Shown: positions 23,568 through 31,201 of the stretch, in pieces
Layout of the letters: each line of letters starts with the position of its first letter
How positions within the stretch are numbered: position 1 is the stretch's first letter
Assembly (NCBI GenBank): GCA_005893265.1
Contig: VBOX01000089.1
Coordinates: 1 to 34,023, forward strand
Origin: Candidatus Eiseniibacteriota bacterium
GTDB lineage: Bacteria > Eisenbacteria > RBG-16-71-46 > SZUA-252
Direction of reading: 5' to 3'
Length of the DNA stretch: 34,023 nucleotides
The notes under the pieces: model-generated
Databases searched by the model: none
Told to the model about the DNA's origin: nothing
What the model saw: the letters and a program-made list of their open reading frames with translations, nothing else
Translations under genes and position numbers: made by a program

Positions 23568-24587
23568 TTGACCGCTCGCAGACAAGCGCCAGAAGTGCTT
23601 CCGGCGGAAGCACCGACGCTGGAGGCTATCCGGAGCCCAATCGCCGAGCCGTTCGAGCGGTTTGAAACCGAGCTCGACGAGCCCTTCCTCTGTGATGTCG
23701 GCTTGGTCGGGACGGTCGGCGCGCACCTCCATCGAGCCTACGGAAAGCGGTTCCGTCCCACCCTCGTCCTTCTCGCCGCGAAGGGCTTCGGTCGCGTGAC
23801 CGAGGAAGCGATCTTCGGCGCCGTCGTCGTCGAGCTGATCCACACCGCCACCCTGATCCACGACGACAGCATCGATAAGAGCCTGCTCAGGCGCGGCCTC
23901 CCGACCGTGAACAGCGCGTTCAGCAACGACACGGCGATCTTGATGGGAGACTATCTCTACTCCAAGGCGTTCTCGATTCTCGTGACGCGACGAATGTACG
24001 ACGCGATGGACCTCCTGGCCGAGGCGACCCATCGGATGAGCCAGGGAGAGCTCCGCCAGATCGAACAAAAGAACAAGCTCGATTTGACGGAGACCGAGTA
24101 CATGCGGGTCATCGATGAAAAGACGGCCTGCCTCATGTCGGCGGGCTGCGATCTGGGCGCGAACGCGGGGGGCGCCGACAAGAAGCGCCGCGCCGCGCTC
24201 AACCGCTTCGGCCGCGCGGTGGGGCTCGCCTTCCAGATTACCGATGATGTCTTCGATTACCTGGGCGCCGAGAACGTGATCGGGAAGGCGATGGGGAACG
24301 ACCTGGACGGAGGAAAGATCACGCTACCCCTGATCAACGCGCTCAAGGAGGCGCCCGAGCGGGAGCGGCGTGACATGGAAGACCTGATCCGGTCGCGCGA
24401 CTTCCGTAACGGCCACTGGTCGGACGTCGTGCGGTTCGTGACCGCCCACGGCGGCGTCGCGTACAGCCAGAAGCGGAGCGCGGAGCTGGCGGACCGGGCC
24501 GAGCAGGAGCTCGACCTCGTTCCCGACCTCGAGATCCGCGAATCCCTTCAGTCCGCCGTCCGGTACGCGGTGACGCGCGAGCGTTGA
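23568..24587 (+). CDS. Polyprenyl (octaprenyl/heptaprenyl-type) diphosphate synthase
   Basis: Trans-prenyltransferase that condenses isopentenyl diphosphate with an allylic diphosphate, supplying quinone side chains or lipid carriers. 339 residues, all-alpha. The first aspartate-rich motif is DDSID at 99-103, preceded by the HTATLIH helix, and the second is DDVFD at 226-230, followed by the chain-length-related residues before K of GKAMGNDLDGGKITLPL. TTG 23568 is chosen over the upstream TTG 23499: GGGAG precedes it by about 5-6 nt and the longer frame only adds a non-conserved tail overlapping cca. Chain length cannot be read reliably, although bulky residues are absent just before the first motif, favouring a long-chain product. 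The rsfS start overlaps its stop (TTGA). Confidence 0.88.
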   Translation: MTARRQAPEVLPAEAPTLEAIRSPIAEPFERFETELDEPFLCDVGLVGTVGAHLHRAYGKRFRPTLVLLAAKGFGRVTEEAIFGAVVVELIHTATLIHDDSIDKSLLRRGLPTVNSAFSNDTAILMGDYLYSKAFSILVTRRMYDAMDLLAEATHRMSQGELRQIEQKNKLDLTETEYMRVIDEKTACLMSAGCDLGANAGGADKKRRAALNRFGRAVGLAFQITDDVFDYLGAENVIGKAMGNDLDGGKITLPLINALKEAPERERRDMEDLIRSRDFRNGHWSDVVRFVTAHGGVAYSQKRSAELADRAEQELDLVPDLEIRESLQSAVRYAVTRER

Positions 24588-24952
24588 ACCAGCTTCCCGC
24601 CCTGAACATTCAAGCCAAGGACCTCGCCCGTGAGGCGGCGCGGCTGACGTTGACCAAGCGGGCCGAGGACGTCCTGATCCTGGATCTGCGGGACCTCGAC
24701 GGCGTCTGCGACTACTTCGTTCTGGCCACCGGCCAATCCGAGGTCCAGACGCGCGCGATCGCGGACGCGGTCGATGAGGGCATGCGAGCGCGCGGGATCC
24801 GCCCGTGGCACGTCGAGGGCTACGAGGCACGGCGCTGGATCCTTCTCGACTACGTCGACTTCGTCGTGCACGTCTTCCACGCGCGCGCGCGCGAATACTA
24901 CCTGTTGGACAAGCTCTGGGGCGATGCCCACCGAGAAACCGTGGCCGATTGA
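24584..24952 (+). CDS. rsfS: Ribosome silencing factor RsfS
   Basis: RsfS/DUF143 (Iojap family), 122 residues. It binds ribosomal protein uL14 on the large subunit and blocks subunit joining, lowering translation in slow growth. The family features are clear: DVLILDLRDLDGVCDYFVLATGQSEVQTRAIADAV, the GIRPWHVEGYEARRWILLDYVDFVVHVF core, and REYYLLDKLWGDA at the end. TTG 24584 overlaps the polyprenyl synthetase stop as TTGA, implying coupled translation. Its end overlaps argS by 29 bp, so the segment from 23568 to 27534 reads as one dense cluster. Confidence 0.93.
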   Translation: MNQLPALNIQAKDLAREAARLTLTKRAEDVLILDLRDLDGVCDYFVLATGQSEVQTRAIADAVDEGMRARGIRPWHVEGYEARRWILLDYVDFVVHVFHARAREYYLLDKLWGDAHRETVAD

Positions 24953-26603
24953 GGCCTACCTCGCCGAACGTCTAGAAGGAGCGATCACGCGTGCGGGCCT
25001 CTCGATGCCCGACGGCGCGCGGGTCGAGGTGGAGGTCCCTCGCGAGCCGGAGCATGGCGACTGGGCCACGCCCGTGGCCCTCACCCTGGCGAAGACGGCG
25101 CGCCGGCCCCCGCGTGAGGTGGCCAAGTCGCTCCTCGAATCCCTCGAGGTCGAGGCCGACGTCGTGAGCGCGGCAGAGATCGCGGGGGCGGGGTTCATCA
25201 ATTTCCGGCTGGCGCCCGCCTGGCTGGCCGCGAACGTCCGGCGCATCCTCTCGGCCCCAACCACCTACGGGAGCTCGCCCGTTGGCCGAGGCGAGAAGAT
25301 CCTGATCGAGTACGTGAGCGCCAATCCGACCGGACCCCTGAACGTCGTCAACGCCCGCGCGGCGAGTATCGGGGACGCCTTGATCCGGATCCTGAACGCC
25401 GCAGGATTCGAGGCGCGCGGTGAGTTCTACGCGAACGATTGGGGGTTGCAGGCGGAGCTCTTCGGCGCCTCGATCCGGACCCGATTCGCGGAGCGGATCG
25501 GGCTCAAGGCCCCGGCGATTCCCGACGAGGGCTACGCCGGTGCGTACGTGATCGAGATCGCGGACGCGATCCCGGAATCGGAGGGGCGGGAGTGGCTCAA
25601 GCTTCCGGAGCGCGAGCAGCGCCTGCGGTTCGCCGCATGGGGCATCGACCGGATGCTCGACCGACAGGAGCGCGACCTCACGCGCTTCGGCGCGCGCATC
25701 GATCGGTGGTTTCGGGAGAGCGAGCTGCACCGCGGCGGCGCGGTCGAGAAGGCGCGCGCGCGGCTCGTGGAGCTGGGACTGACCGAGGAGAGGGACGGCG
25801 CTCTTTGGTTTCGCTCGACCGCCTTCGGCGATCAGGAGGACCGTGTCATCGTGCGGGCGAACGGGGAGCCGACCTATTTCCTCGCCGACGCCGCCTATCA
25901 TCACGACAAGTTCGCACGCGGGTTCGACCGACTCATCGACCTCTTGGGCCCCGACCACCACGGCCACATCCAGAGGATGCAGGGGGTGATCGAGGCGCTG
26001 AGATGGCCGCGCGATCGCTTCGAAGTCGTCTTGATTCAGTGGGTGAGACTCCTCCGCGGAGGCGAGCCGGTCAAGATGTCGAAGCGCGGCGGGGAATTCA
26101 TCGCCTTAGAGGAGCTTTTGGACGAGGTCGGGGTGGATGCGGCGCGGTTCTTCTTCCTGATGCGGCGCGCCGAGAGCCCGCTCGACTTCGATCTCGAGCT
26201 GGCGGTGAAGCGGAGCGAGGACAACCCCGTCTACTACGTCCAGTACGCGCACGCCCGGATCGCGCACGTTCTTGATTACGCCCGGCAGCAGGGTGTCCCG
26301 GAGCCTGGGCTCGATGCCGCGCGGCCTGATCTGTTAGGTGAGCCCGAAACCTTGGTCCTCTTGCGCGGGATCGCGGGGTTTCCCTCGCTGGTCGCAGCGG
26401 CCGCAAAGCATCGTGAGCCGCACCGTATTCCGATGTATCTCAAGGAATTGGCGGCCAAGTTTCATTCATTCTATCATCACCATCGCGTGGTGGGACCGGA
26501 CGCCGACGTGACGGCGGCGAGGCTCCTCCTCACCCGGGCGACCGGGGTCGTCTTCCACCGCGGGCTGGACCTTCTGGGCGTGAGCGCGCCGGAGTCCATG
26601 TAG
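24924..26603 (+). CDS. argS: Arginyl-tRNA synthetase with variant HIGH motif
   Basis: Class I aminoacyl-tRNA synthetase, 559 residues, that charges tRNA(Arg). Features: N-terminal Arg-tRNA domain (about 1-110), SANPTGPLNVVNARAASIGD at 132-151 in place of the HIGH region, FYANDWGLQ, LGPDHHGHIQRM, and KMSK at 384-387 in EPVKMSKRGG. The DALR anticodon-binding domain forms the C-terminus (YVQYAHARIAHVL, LKELAAKFHSFYHHHRV). The usual HVGH within the ANPTGPLHVGH element is here LNVVN, so both HIGH histidines are replaced by Asn. I believe some bacterial ArgRS lineages carry similar variants, but this needs checking. ATG 24924 (MPTEKP) is the only good start and overlaps rsfS. The pfkB gene starts one nucleotide after its stop. 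Confidence 0.93.
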   Translation: MPTEKPWPIEAYLAERLEGAITRAGLSMPDGARVEVEVPREPEHGDWATPVALTLAKTARRPPREVAKSLLESLEVEADVVSAAEIAGAGFINFRLAPAWLAANVRRILSAPTTYGSSPVGRGEKILIEYVSANPTGPLNVVNARAASIGDALIRILNAAGFEARGEFYANDWGLQAELFGASIRTRFAERIGLKAPAIPDEGYAGAYVIEIADAIPESEGREWLKLPEREQRLRFAAWGIDRMLDRQERDLTRFGARIDRWFRESELHRGGAVEKARARLVELGLTEERDGALWFRSTAFGDQEDRVIVRANGEPTYFLADAAYHHDKFARGFDRLIDLLGPDHHGHIQRMQGVIEALRWPRDRFEVVLIQWVRLLRGGEPVKMSKRGGEFIALEELLDEVGVDAARFFFLMRRAESPLDFDLELAVKRSEDNPVYYVQYAHARIAHVLDYARQQGVPEPGLDAARPDLLGEPETLVLLRGIAGFPSLVAAAAKHREPHRIPMYLKELAAKFHSFYHHHRVVGPDADVTAARLLLTRATGVVFHRGLDLLGVSAPESM

Positions 26604-26604
26604 C

Positions 26605-27534
26605 ATGGCAATCGCCGTCGTAGGCTCCCTGGGGCTGGACACCATCGAGACCCCCGCGGGGCGCGTGGAAGAGGTCCTCGGCGGGTCGGCCGCGTATTTC
26701 TCCCTCGCGGCACGGCACTTTTCCCCCGTATCGCTCGTCGCCGTCGTCGGCTCCGATTTTCCGGACGCCGCGCGGCGAGCGCTGGAGCATCCCGACCTGG
26801 ACTTGACGGGGCTCGAGGTTCAGGAGGGGAGGACGTTCCGCTGGGAGGGCGTCTACAGCCGCGACATGAACACGCGCGAGACCAGGCGCACCGAGCTCAA
26901 CGTGTTCGAGCGCTTCCGTCCGAAGCTCCACGACGGGATTCGCTCCTTTCGGAACGTGTTCCTCGCCAACATCGACCCGGTCCTTCAGCGCGAGGTGCTC
27001 GATCAACTCACCGACCCGAAACTCGTGCTCTGCGACACGATGAACTACTGGATCCGCAGCAAGCGTGAGGACCTGCTCGAGATTCTGAAGCGGGTCCGCA
27101 TTCTCCTCATCAACGAGGAGGAAGCACGCGAGCTTACGGGCGAACCGCTCACGCACCGCGCGGCGCGGGCGATCCTGAGCCTCGGTCCCGAAACCGTGGT
27201 GATCAAGCAAGGCGAGCACGGCGCGTTCCTGCAAGGGCGTGATCTCTACTTCACCGCCCCTGCCGTGCCGATCGAGAGCGTGCTCGATCCGACCGGTGCC
27301 GGGGACACGTTCGCGGGTGGATTCTTCGGCGCGCTCACGCGGATGGGCCGTCTCACGGACCGCACGCTTCGCGCGGCGGTCGTCTACGGGTGCGTGATGG
27401 CGTCCTTCACGGTGGAGGACTTCGGCGTCGAGGGGCTGCTGCGCGCCAAGCGCGCGGAGATCCTTCGTAGGGCGGATTCGATCATGGAGATGACCCGCTT
27501 CCGCCTGGACGACACGGCGCGGCTCCTGCGTTGA
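26605..27534 (+). CDS. PfkB/ribokinase-family carbohydrate kinase
   Basis: Cytoplasmic sugar or nucleoside kinase of the PfkB superfamily, 309 residues. The Rossmann-like core starts with VVGSLGLDTI, the substrate-binding GGSAAYFSLAA follows, and the phosphate-binding, catalytic signature is DPTGAGDTFAGGF at 228-240, with D234 as the expected catalytic base. The order and length are typical. The substrate-lid residues do not let me name the sugar. ATG 26605 is 1 nt after the argS stop, so it probably shares the argS message. The next 150 bp (27535-27685) are non-coding and hold a palindrome and a sigma-54-like promoter. Confidence 0.85.
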   Translation: MAIAVVGSLGLDTIETPAGRVEEVLGGSAAYFSLAARHFSPVSLVAVVGSDFPDAARRALEHPDLDLTGLEVQEGRTFRWEGVYSRDMNTRETRRTELNVFERFRPKLHDGIRSFRNVFLANIDPVLQREVLDQLTDPKLVLCDTMNYWIRSKREDLLEILKRVRILLINEEEARELTGEPLTHRAARAILSLGPETVVIKQGEHGAFLQGRDLYFTAPAVPIESVLDPTGAGDTFAGGFFGALTRMGRLTDRTLRAAVVYGCVMASFTVEDFGVEGLLRAKRAEILRRADSIMEMTRFRLDDTARLLR

Positions 27535-27549
27535 CGCCGTCGATCGTCC

Positions 27550-27567
27550 GACGCGCGGCCGCGCGTC
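27550..27567. promoter_or_regulatory. 18-bp perfect palindrome, possible activator-binding site
   Basis: GACGCGCGGCCGCGCGTC is identical on both strands. Its centre lies about 106 bp upstream of the predicted sigma-54 start at 27665, the usual distance for an enhancer site. It is also 15 nt after the pfkB stop and could form a terminator hairpin, although no T-run follows. The two readings cannot be separated here. Confidence 0.4.
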
Positions 27568-27638
27568 ACGCGACCCGGCGCCTTATCGCTTGTCCCGCTC
27601 CCGGCGGTAGTTGCACTCTGGGGCTCGCGGGTGCACCC

Positions 27639-27654
27639 TGGCACAGTCCGTGCG
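27639..27654 (+). promoter_or_regulatory. Sigma-54-like (-24/-12) promoter for the HD-GYP operon
   Basis: TGGCAC, 5 bp, GTGCG. GG (27640-27641) and GC (27652-27653) are 10 nt apart, the spacing sigma-54 needs, and nine of eleven consensus positions match. Predicted start is near 27665, about 20 nt before the TTG start of the HD-GYP gene, whose operon ends with a sigma-54 activator. Confidence 0.5.
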
Positions 27655-27685
27655 GGAGGGAAGCTCATTCGCGAGGGGAGGGGCC

Positions 27686-29044
27686 TTGGGACGCAAACTG
27701 GATGCGGAGCTTGTGATGCCGCTCGAGCCGAGGCAGGCCGCGGCGAAGCGCGCCGCGTGGAGCCCCGGGCTTGCCTGGATGCTCCTACCGTCGTTCTTTG
27801 CGGCGCTGCCCGTTCTTCTCGCGATATTCGGCGGGCCGGACGTCAAGCAAGCGCGGTGGGACACCTGGGGCGTCGGTGTTTGGTTCGTCCTCCTCATCCT
27901 TGCGGAGGCGCTCCCTGTTCCGATGCTCCGGGGCGGAACGATGACGATCGCGTCCATTCTGGACGTGGGCGCGATCCTCCTCTTCGGCCCGTGGGTCGCC
28001 GGCGCGCTCGACCTCGTCACCACGTTCGCCGCCCAGATGTTGATCCTGCGTCAGCGTCCCGGCGAAGCAACGCTCAACGCCGGCCTTTACGCCTCGACGA
28101 CCATACTGGCCGGCTCCGCGTACCTCGCCGCGGGGGGATCCCTCGGCGCGCCCGACCTGGCGCGCGATCTCCTTCCCGTCCTCATCGCGGGTTCCTTCTA
28201 CTTCATGCTCAACACAGGTGCGGTGAGTCTCGTCATGGGCACCCGAACCGGTGAGGATCCGGGCCGAATCTGGCGGCATCAATTCCGGGACGGCATCCCG
28301 CAGCACGCGATCGCGATCGGCTTTGGGCTCCTGTTCGCCCAGGTCCGCGTCGCGGCGGGAATCCCGGGCGTGCTGCTCCTCGTGCTCCCGCTCCTTTCGG
28401 CGCGGTACGCGCTCCAGCTCTATGCCGATCTCAAGGGGGATCTCGCGAGCTTCGTTCGCGCCTTGAGCGTCGTTCTCGACGCCGTGGACCCGTACACCCA
28501 CGAGCACTCGGTCCGGGTGGCCGAGTACTCGGTGCGCGTCGCGCGGCATCTCGGGCTCCCGGAGGAGGAAGTCGAGACCATTCACTACGCGGCGCTCTGT
28601 CACGACATCGGAAAAATCGCGCAGCGTCCGGAGGTGATCCGCAAGCCGGAGGCGCTCGATCAGGAAGAGCGCCGGCTCATGATGCGGCACCCCGATGCGG
28701 GCGCGCGCATCGTGGGCCAGATCCGGGCGCTCCGCTCCGCGGCGGCCATGGTGCGCACGCACCACTGGCGTCCCGACGGCCGGGGCTACCCCGCGGGCCT
28801 GGGCGATTCGGAGGTTCCGCTCGGCGCGCGAATCATCCACGCCTGCGACGCGTTCGACGCGATGACGTCGGACCGGCCCTACCGGAAGGGGTTCCAGGCC
28901 AAGCGGGCGCTCGATGAGCTCAGACTCCATTCTGGGTCCCAGTTCGATCCGAGACCGGTCCAGGCGCTCTCCGAGCTCCACGAATCGGGGGGTCTCGAGC
29001 TCGCCCCGCGCGATTCGGAGCTGGTCGTCGAGTTCATTCGATGA
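27686..29044 (+). CDS. Membrane HD-GYP domain protein
   Basis: Probable inner-membrane cyclic-di-nucleotide phosphodiesterase, 452 residues. About six to seven hydrophobic helices occupy residues 20-250 and resemble the sensor of the histidine kinase at 18351. The C-terminal half is an HD-GYP domain: THEHSVRVAEYSVRVARHLGL (H274), HDIGK (H306-D307-K310), HH at 359-360, RPDGRGYPAGL with GYP at 367-369, and DAFDAMTSDRPYR. All signature residues are present, so c-di-GMP (or cGAMP) hydrolysis is plausible. TTG 27686 is chosen for the GAGGGGAGG ribosome site (27673-27681); ATG 27716 is the alternative. A sigma-54-like promoter precedes it. The end overlaps purM as ATGA. Confidence 0.88.
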   Translation: MGRKLDAELVMPLEPRQAAAKRAAWSPGLAWMLLPSFFAALPVLLAIFGGPDVKQARWDTWGVGVWFVLLILAEALPVPMLRGGTMTIASILDVGAILLFGPWVAGALDLVTTFAAQMLILRQRPGEATLNAGLYASTTILAGSAYLAAGGSLGAPDLARDLLPVLIAGSFYFMLNTGAVSLVMGTRTGEDPGRIWRHQFRDGIPQHAIAIGFGLLFAQVRVAAGIPGVLLLVLPLLSARYALQLYADLKGDLASFVRALSVVLDAVDPYTHEHSVRVAEYSVRVARHLGLPEEEVETIHYAALCHDIGKIAQRPEVIRKPEALDQEERRLMMRHPDAGARIVGQIRALRSAAAMVRTHHWRPDGRGYPAGLGDSEVPLGARIIHACDAFDAMTSDRPYRKGFQAKRALDELRLHSGSQFDPRPVQALSELHESGGLELAPRDSELVVEFIR

Positions 29045-30063
29045 GCCGGTACCGCGACGCGGGGGTGAACATCCGCAGGGGAGAGGAAGCGGTCGAGCGC
29101 ATCCGCGAGCTGTGTCGATCCACGTTCAATGCGAACGTGGTAGGCGATCTGGGCGGATTCGCGGGCGCGTATCGGGTTCCCGGCTTCCCCGGCCAGCTGC
29201 TCGCCGCCAGCATGGACGGCGTCGGCACGAAGCTCAAGGTCGCGATCCTGTGCGGCAAGCACGACACGATCGGGGCAGACCTCGTCCGACATTGCGGGAA
29301 CGACATCCTCGTCCATGGGGCGATCCCGCTCTTCTTTCTCGATTACGTCGCGATGGGGTCGCTCGATCCCCAGCGGGTCGAAGAGCTGGTCCCGGGTTTG
29401 GCGCTGGGCTGCCGCGATGTGGGCTGCGCGCTGATCGGGGGAGAGACCGCCGAGATGCCCGGCGTTTATGCGGCGGGGGATTACGATCTCGCGGGCGCGA
29501 TCGTGGGGCTCGCTCCCGAGGCGGAGTGGATCGACGGCTCGAAGATCGCCGCGGGGGACATCCTCCTGGGGCTTCCCGCGGTCGGACTCCACACCAACGG
29601 ATACTCGCTCGCGCGAAAGATCCTTTTCGAAACGATGGGGCTTGCCGTGCAGGACCGATCGCCGTTCGGGGATTGGACCGTCGGCCAAGAGCTGCTCAAG
29701 TCCCATCCCTACTACGGTCCGCAAGTGCGGATCGCGCGCGCCGCGGGCGCCGTGCGCGGAATGGCGCACATTACCGGAGGAGGCATTCCCGGGAATCTCG
29801 TCCGCGTGCTTCCCACGGGGCTCTCGGCGGAGGTGAAAATAGGATCGTGGCCGGAGCTCCCCGTGTTCCGCTTCCTCCGCGACGCGGGGCGCGTGAGCGA
29901 GGCTGAGGCCTACGAAGTGTGGAACATGGGTCTCGGAATGATCCTCGCGGTGAAGCGGGAAGACGCGCCGGCTGTTGAGCGCGCCCTGGAGCAAGCGGGG
30001 CATCCCCGGTACCGCGTCGGCGCGGTCACGAAAGGGCGCCACGAAGTGAGGCTCACGGCGTAA
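29041..30063 (+). CDS. purM: Phosphoribosylformylglycinamidine cyclo-ligase
   Basis: PurM (AIR synthetase), 340 residues. It closes the imidazole ring of FGAM to AIR using ATP, in de novo purine synthesis in the cytoplasm. Key segments: YRDAGVNIRRGEEAVERI at the start, LAASMDGVGTKLKVA (substrate and ATP site), GADLVRHCGNDILVHGA, GCALIGGETAEMPGVY, DILLGLPAVGLHTNGYSLAR, and AHITGGGIPGNLVRVLP, all in the family order. The start ATG overlaps the HD-GYP stop (ATGA), and the activator gene begins 19 nt after the purM stop. An essential biosynthetic gene sandwiched between two signalling genes in one operon is unusual. Confidence 0.95.
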   Translation: MSRYRDAGVNIRRGEEAVERIRELCRSTFNANVVGDLGGFAGAYRVPGFPGQLLAASMDGVGTKLKVAILCGKHDTIGADLVRHCGNDILVHGAIPLFFLDYVAMGSLDPQRVEELVPGLALGCRDVGCALIGGETAEMPGVYAAGDYDLAGAIVGLAPEAEWIDGSKIAAGDILLGLPAVGLHTNGYSLARKILFETMGLAVQDRSPFGDWTVGQELLKSHPYYGPQVRIARAAGAVRGMAHITGGGIPGNLVRVLPTGLSAEVKIGSWPELPVFRFLRDAGRVSEAEAYEVWNMGLGMILAVKREDAPAVERALEQAGHPRYRVGAVTKGRHEVRLTA

Positions 30064-30082
30064 AGGATCGGGAGGGGCGGAC

Positions 30083-31126
30083 GTGGGGTGGGAGATCGCA
30101 TCCCCTCCTGACGCGGTCGGGCGCTCTACCCTGGAGCAGCTCGCCCGAGAGGGGTACGGGCCTTACGCGGAGTCGCTCGGGCTTGTCGGAGCAAGTCCCG
30201 GAATCCGAAAGCTTGGCGAGCGGATCCGGGCCTTGGCGAAAAGCCAAGCAACCGTGCTCATCCTCGGTGAGACCGGGACGGGCAAGGAGTTGGTCGCGCG
30301 GGGGCTCCACGCGCTCTCCTTGCGCCCAAACGGACCCTTCATCCCCCACAACTTCGGCGCGATCACGGATTCGCTCGTCGAGAGCGAGCTCTTCGGCCAC
30401 GCCCGCGGGGCGTTCACCGGGGCGCACGCCGACCGCGCGGGACTCTTTGAGGTGGCCGATAGGGGCACGCTCTTCCTGGACGAGATCGGCGACGCGAGCC
30501 CGTCGGTGCAGAGCCGCCTCCTGCGCGTATTGCAAGAGGGGGAGCTCCGTCGCGTGGGGGACTCGCGCGCGAGGCGCGTCGACGTCCGGATCCTCGCGGC
30601 CACCCACCGCGATCTGAAGACGGAGGTTTCGGAAGGCCGCTTTCGCGCGGACCTCTTCTACCGTCTCCACGTGCTCGCTCTTCCCATCCCGCCGCTGCGG
30701 GACCGCTTGGACGACATCCCGCTCCTGGCCGCTCATGTTCTCGCGCGCCTCTCCCGCCGGGATCGTGTCCCGGTGCGGGGCATCCGCGAGGATGCGCTTT
30801 CCGCCCTCGTGGAACACACGTGGCCGGGGAATGTCCGGGAGCTGATGGGCGCGCTCGAGCGTGCGTGCCACGCGCTCGATCCATCCGGGTGGGTGACACT
30901 CCGCTCACTCGGCGAGAGCTTCGGGCGCGACGAGGGTGCGGTGGTGCGCGATCGCGCCGTCGATCTCAAGGAGCGCACGCGCGCGTACGAGGCGGGGCTG
31001 ATTCGGAGCGCGCTCGAGGAGCACGGAGGGAACAAGGCGGGCGCCGCCCGCTCGCTCGGCATCACGCGTCAAGGGCTCTGGAAAAAGATGCGTCGACTTC
31101 GTGCGTTCGATCCCGATTCGCCTTGA
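30083..31126 (+). CDS. Sigma-54-dependent activator without receiver domain
   Basis: Bacterial enhancer-binding protein, 347 residues. Only about 30 residues precede the AAA+ domain, so there is no receiver, GAF or PAS domain, as in PspF. The ATPase has Walker A GETGTGKE (62-69), the sigma-54-contacting loop GAFTGA (109-114), Walker B LFLDEIGD (D133-E134), the sensor motif LRVLQEGELRRVG, and an arginine finger region FRADLFYRLHVL. The C-terminal Fis-type helix-turn-helix (GNKAGAARSLGITRQGLWKKMRRL) binds enhancer DNA. All residues for activating sigma-54 polymerase are present. GTG 30083 has GGAGGGGCG upstream (30071-30079). It is the last gene of the HD-GYP/purM unit. Candidate targets are the sigma-54-like promoters at 27639 and 10087. 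Confidence 0.92.
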   Translation: MGWEIASPPDAVGRSTLEQLAREGYGPYAESLGLVGASPGIRKLGERIRALAKSQATVLILGETGTGKELVARGLHALSLRPNGPFIPHNFGAITDSLVESELFGHARGAFTGAHADRAGLFEVADRGTLFLDEIGDASPSVQSRLLRVLQEGELRRVGDSRARRVDVRILAATHRDLKTEVSEGRFRADLFYRLHVLALPIPPLRDRLDDIPLLAAHVLARLSRRDRVPVRGIREDALSALVEHTWPGNVRELMGALERACHALDPSGWVTLRSLGESFGRDEGAVVRDRAVDLKERTRAYEAGLIRSALEEHGGNKAGAARSLGITRQGLWKKMRRLRAFDPDSP

Positions 31127-31150
31127 TTTCCCCCTCTGTATTTCTATACT
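31123..31150 (+). promoter_or_regulatory. Sigma-70-type promoter for the oxidoreductase/lnt unit
   Basis: TTGATT at 31123-31128, 16 bp, TATACT at 31145-31150. The -35 matches 4 of 6 and the -10 5 of 6. Predicted start is near 31157, about 45 nt before the GTG at 31202. Confidence 0.6.
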
Positions 31151-31201
31151 CGCGCGACGCTTTGCCGCACTGTCCCTCACTTTCGATCAGGAGTGTCCGC
31201 C

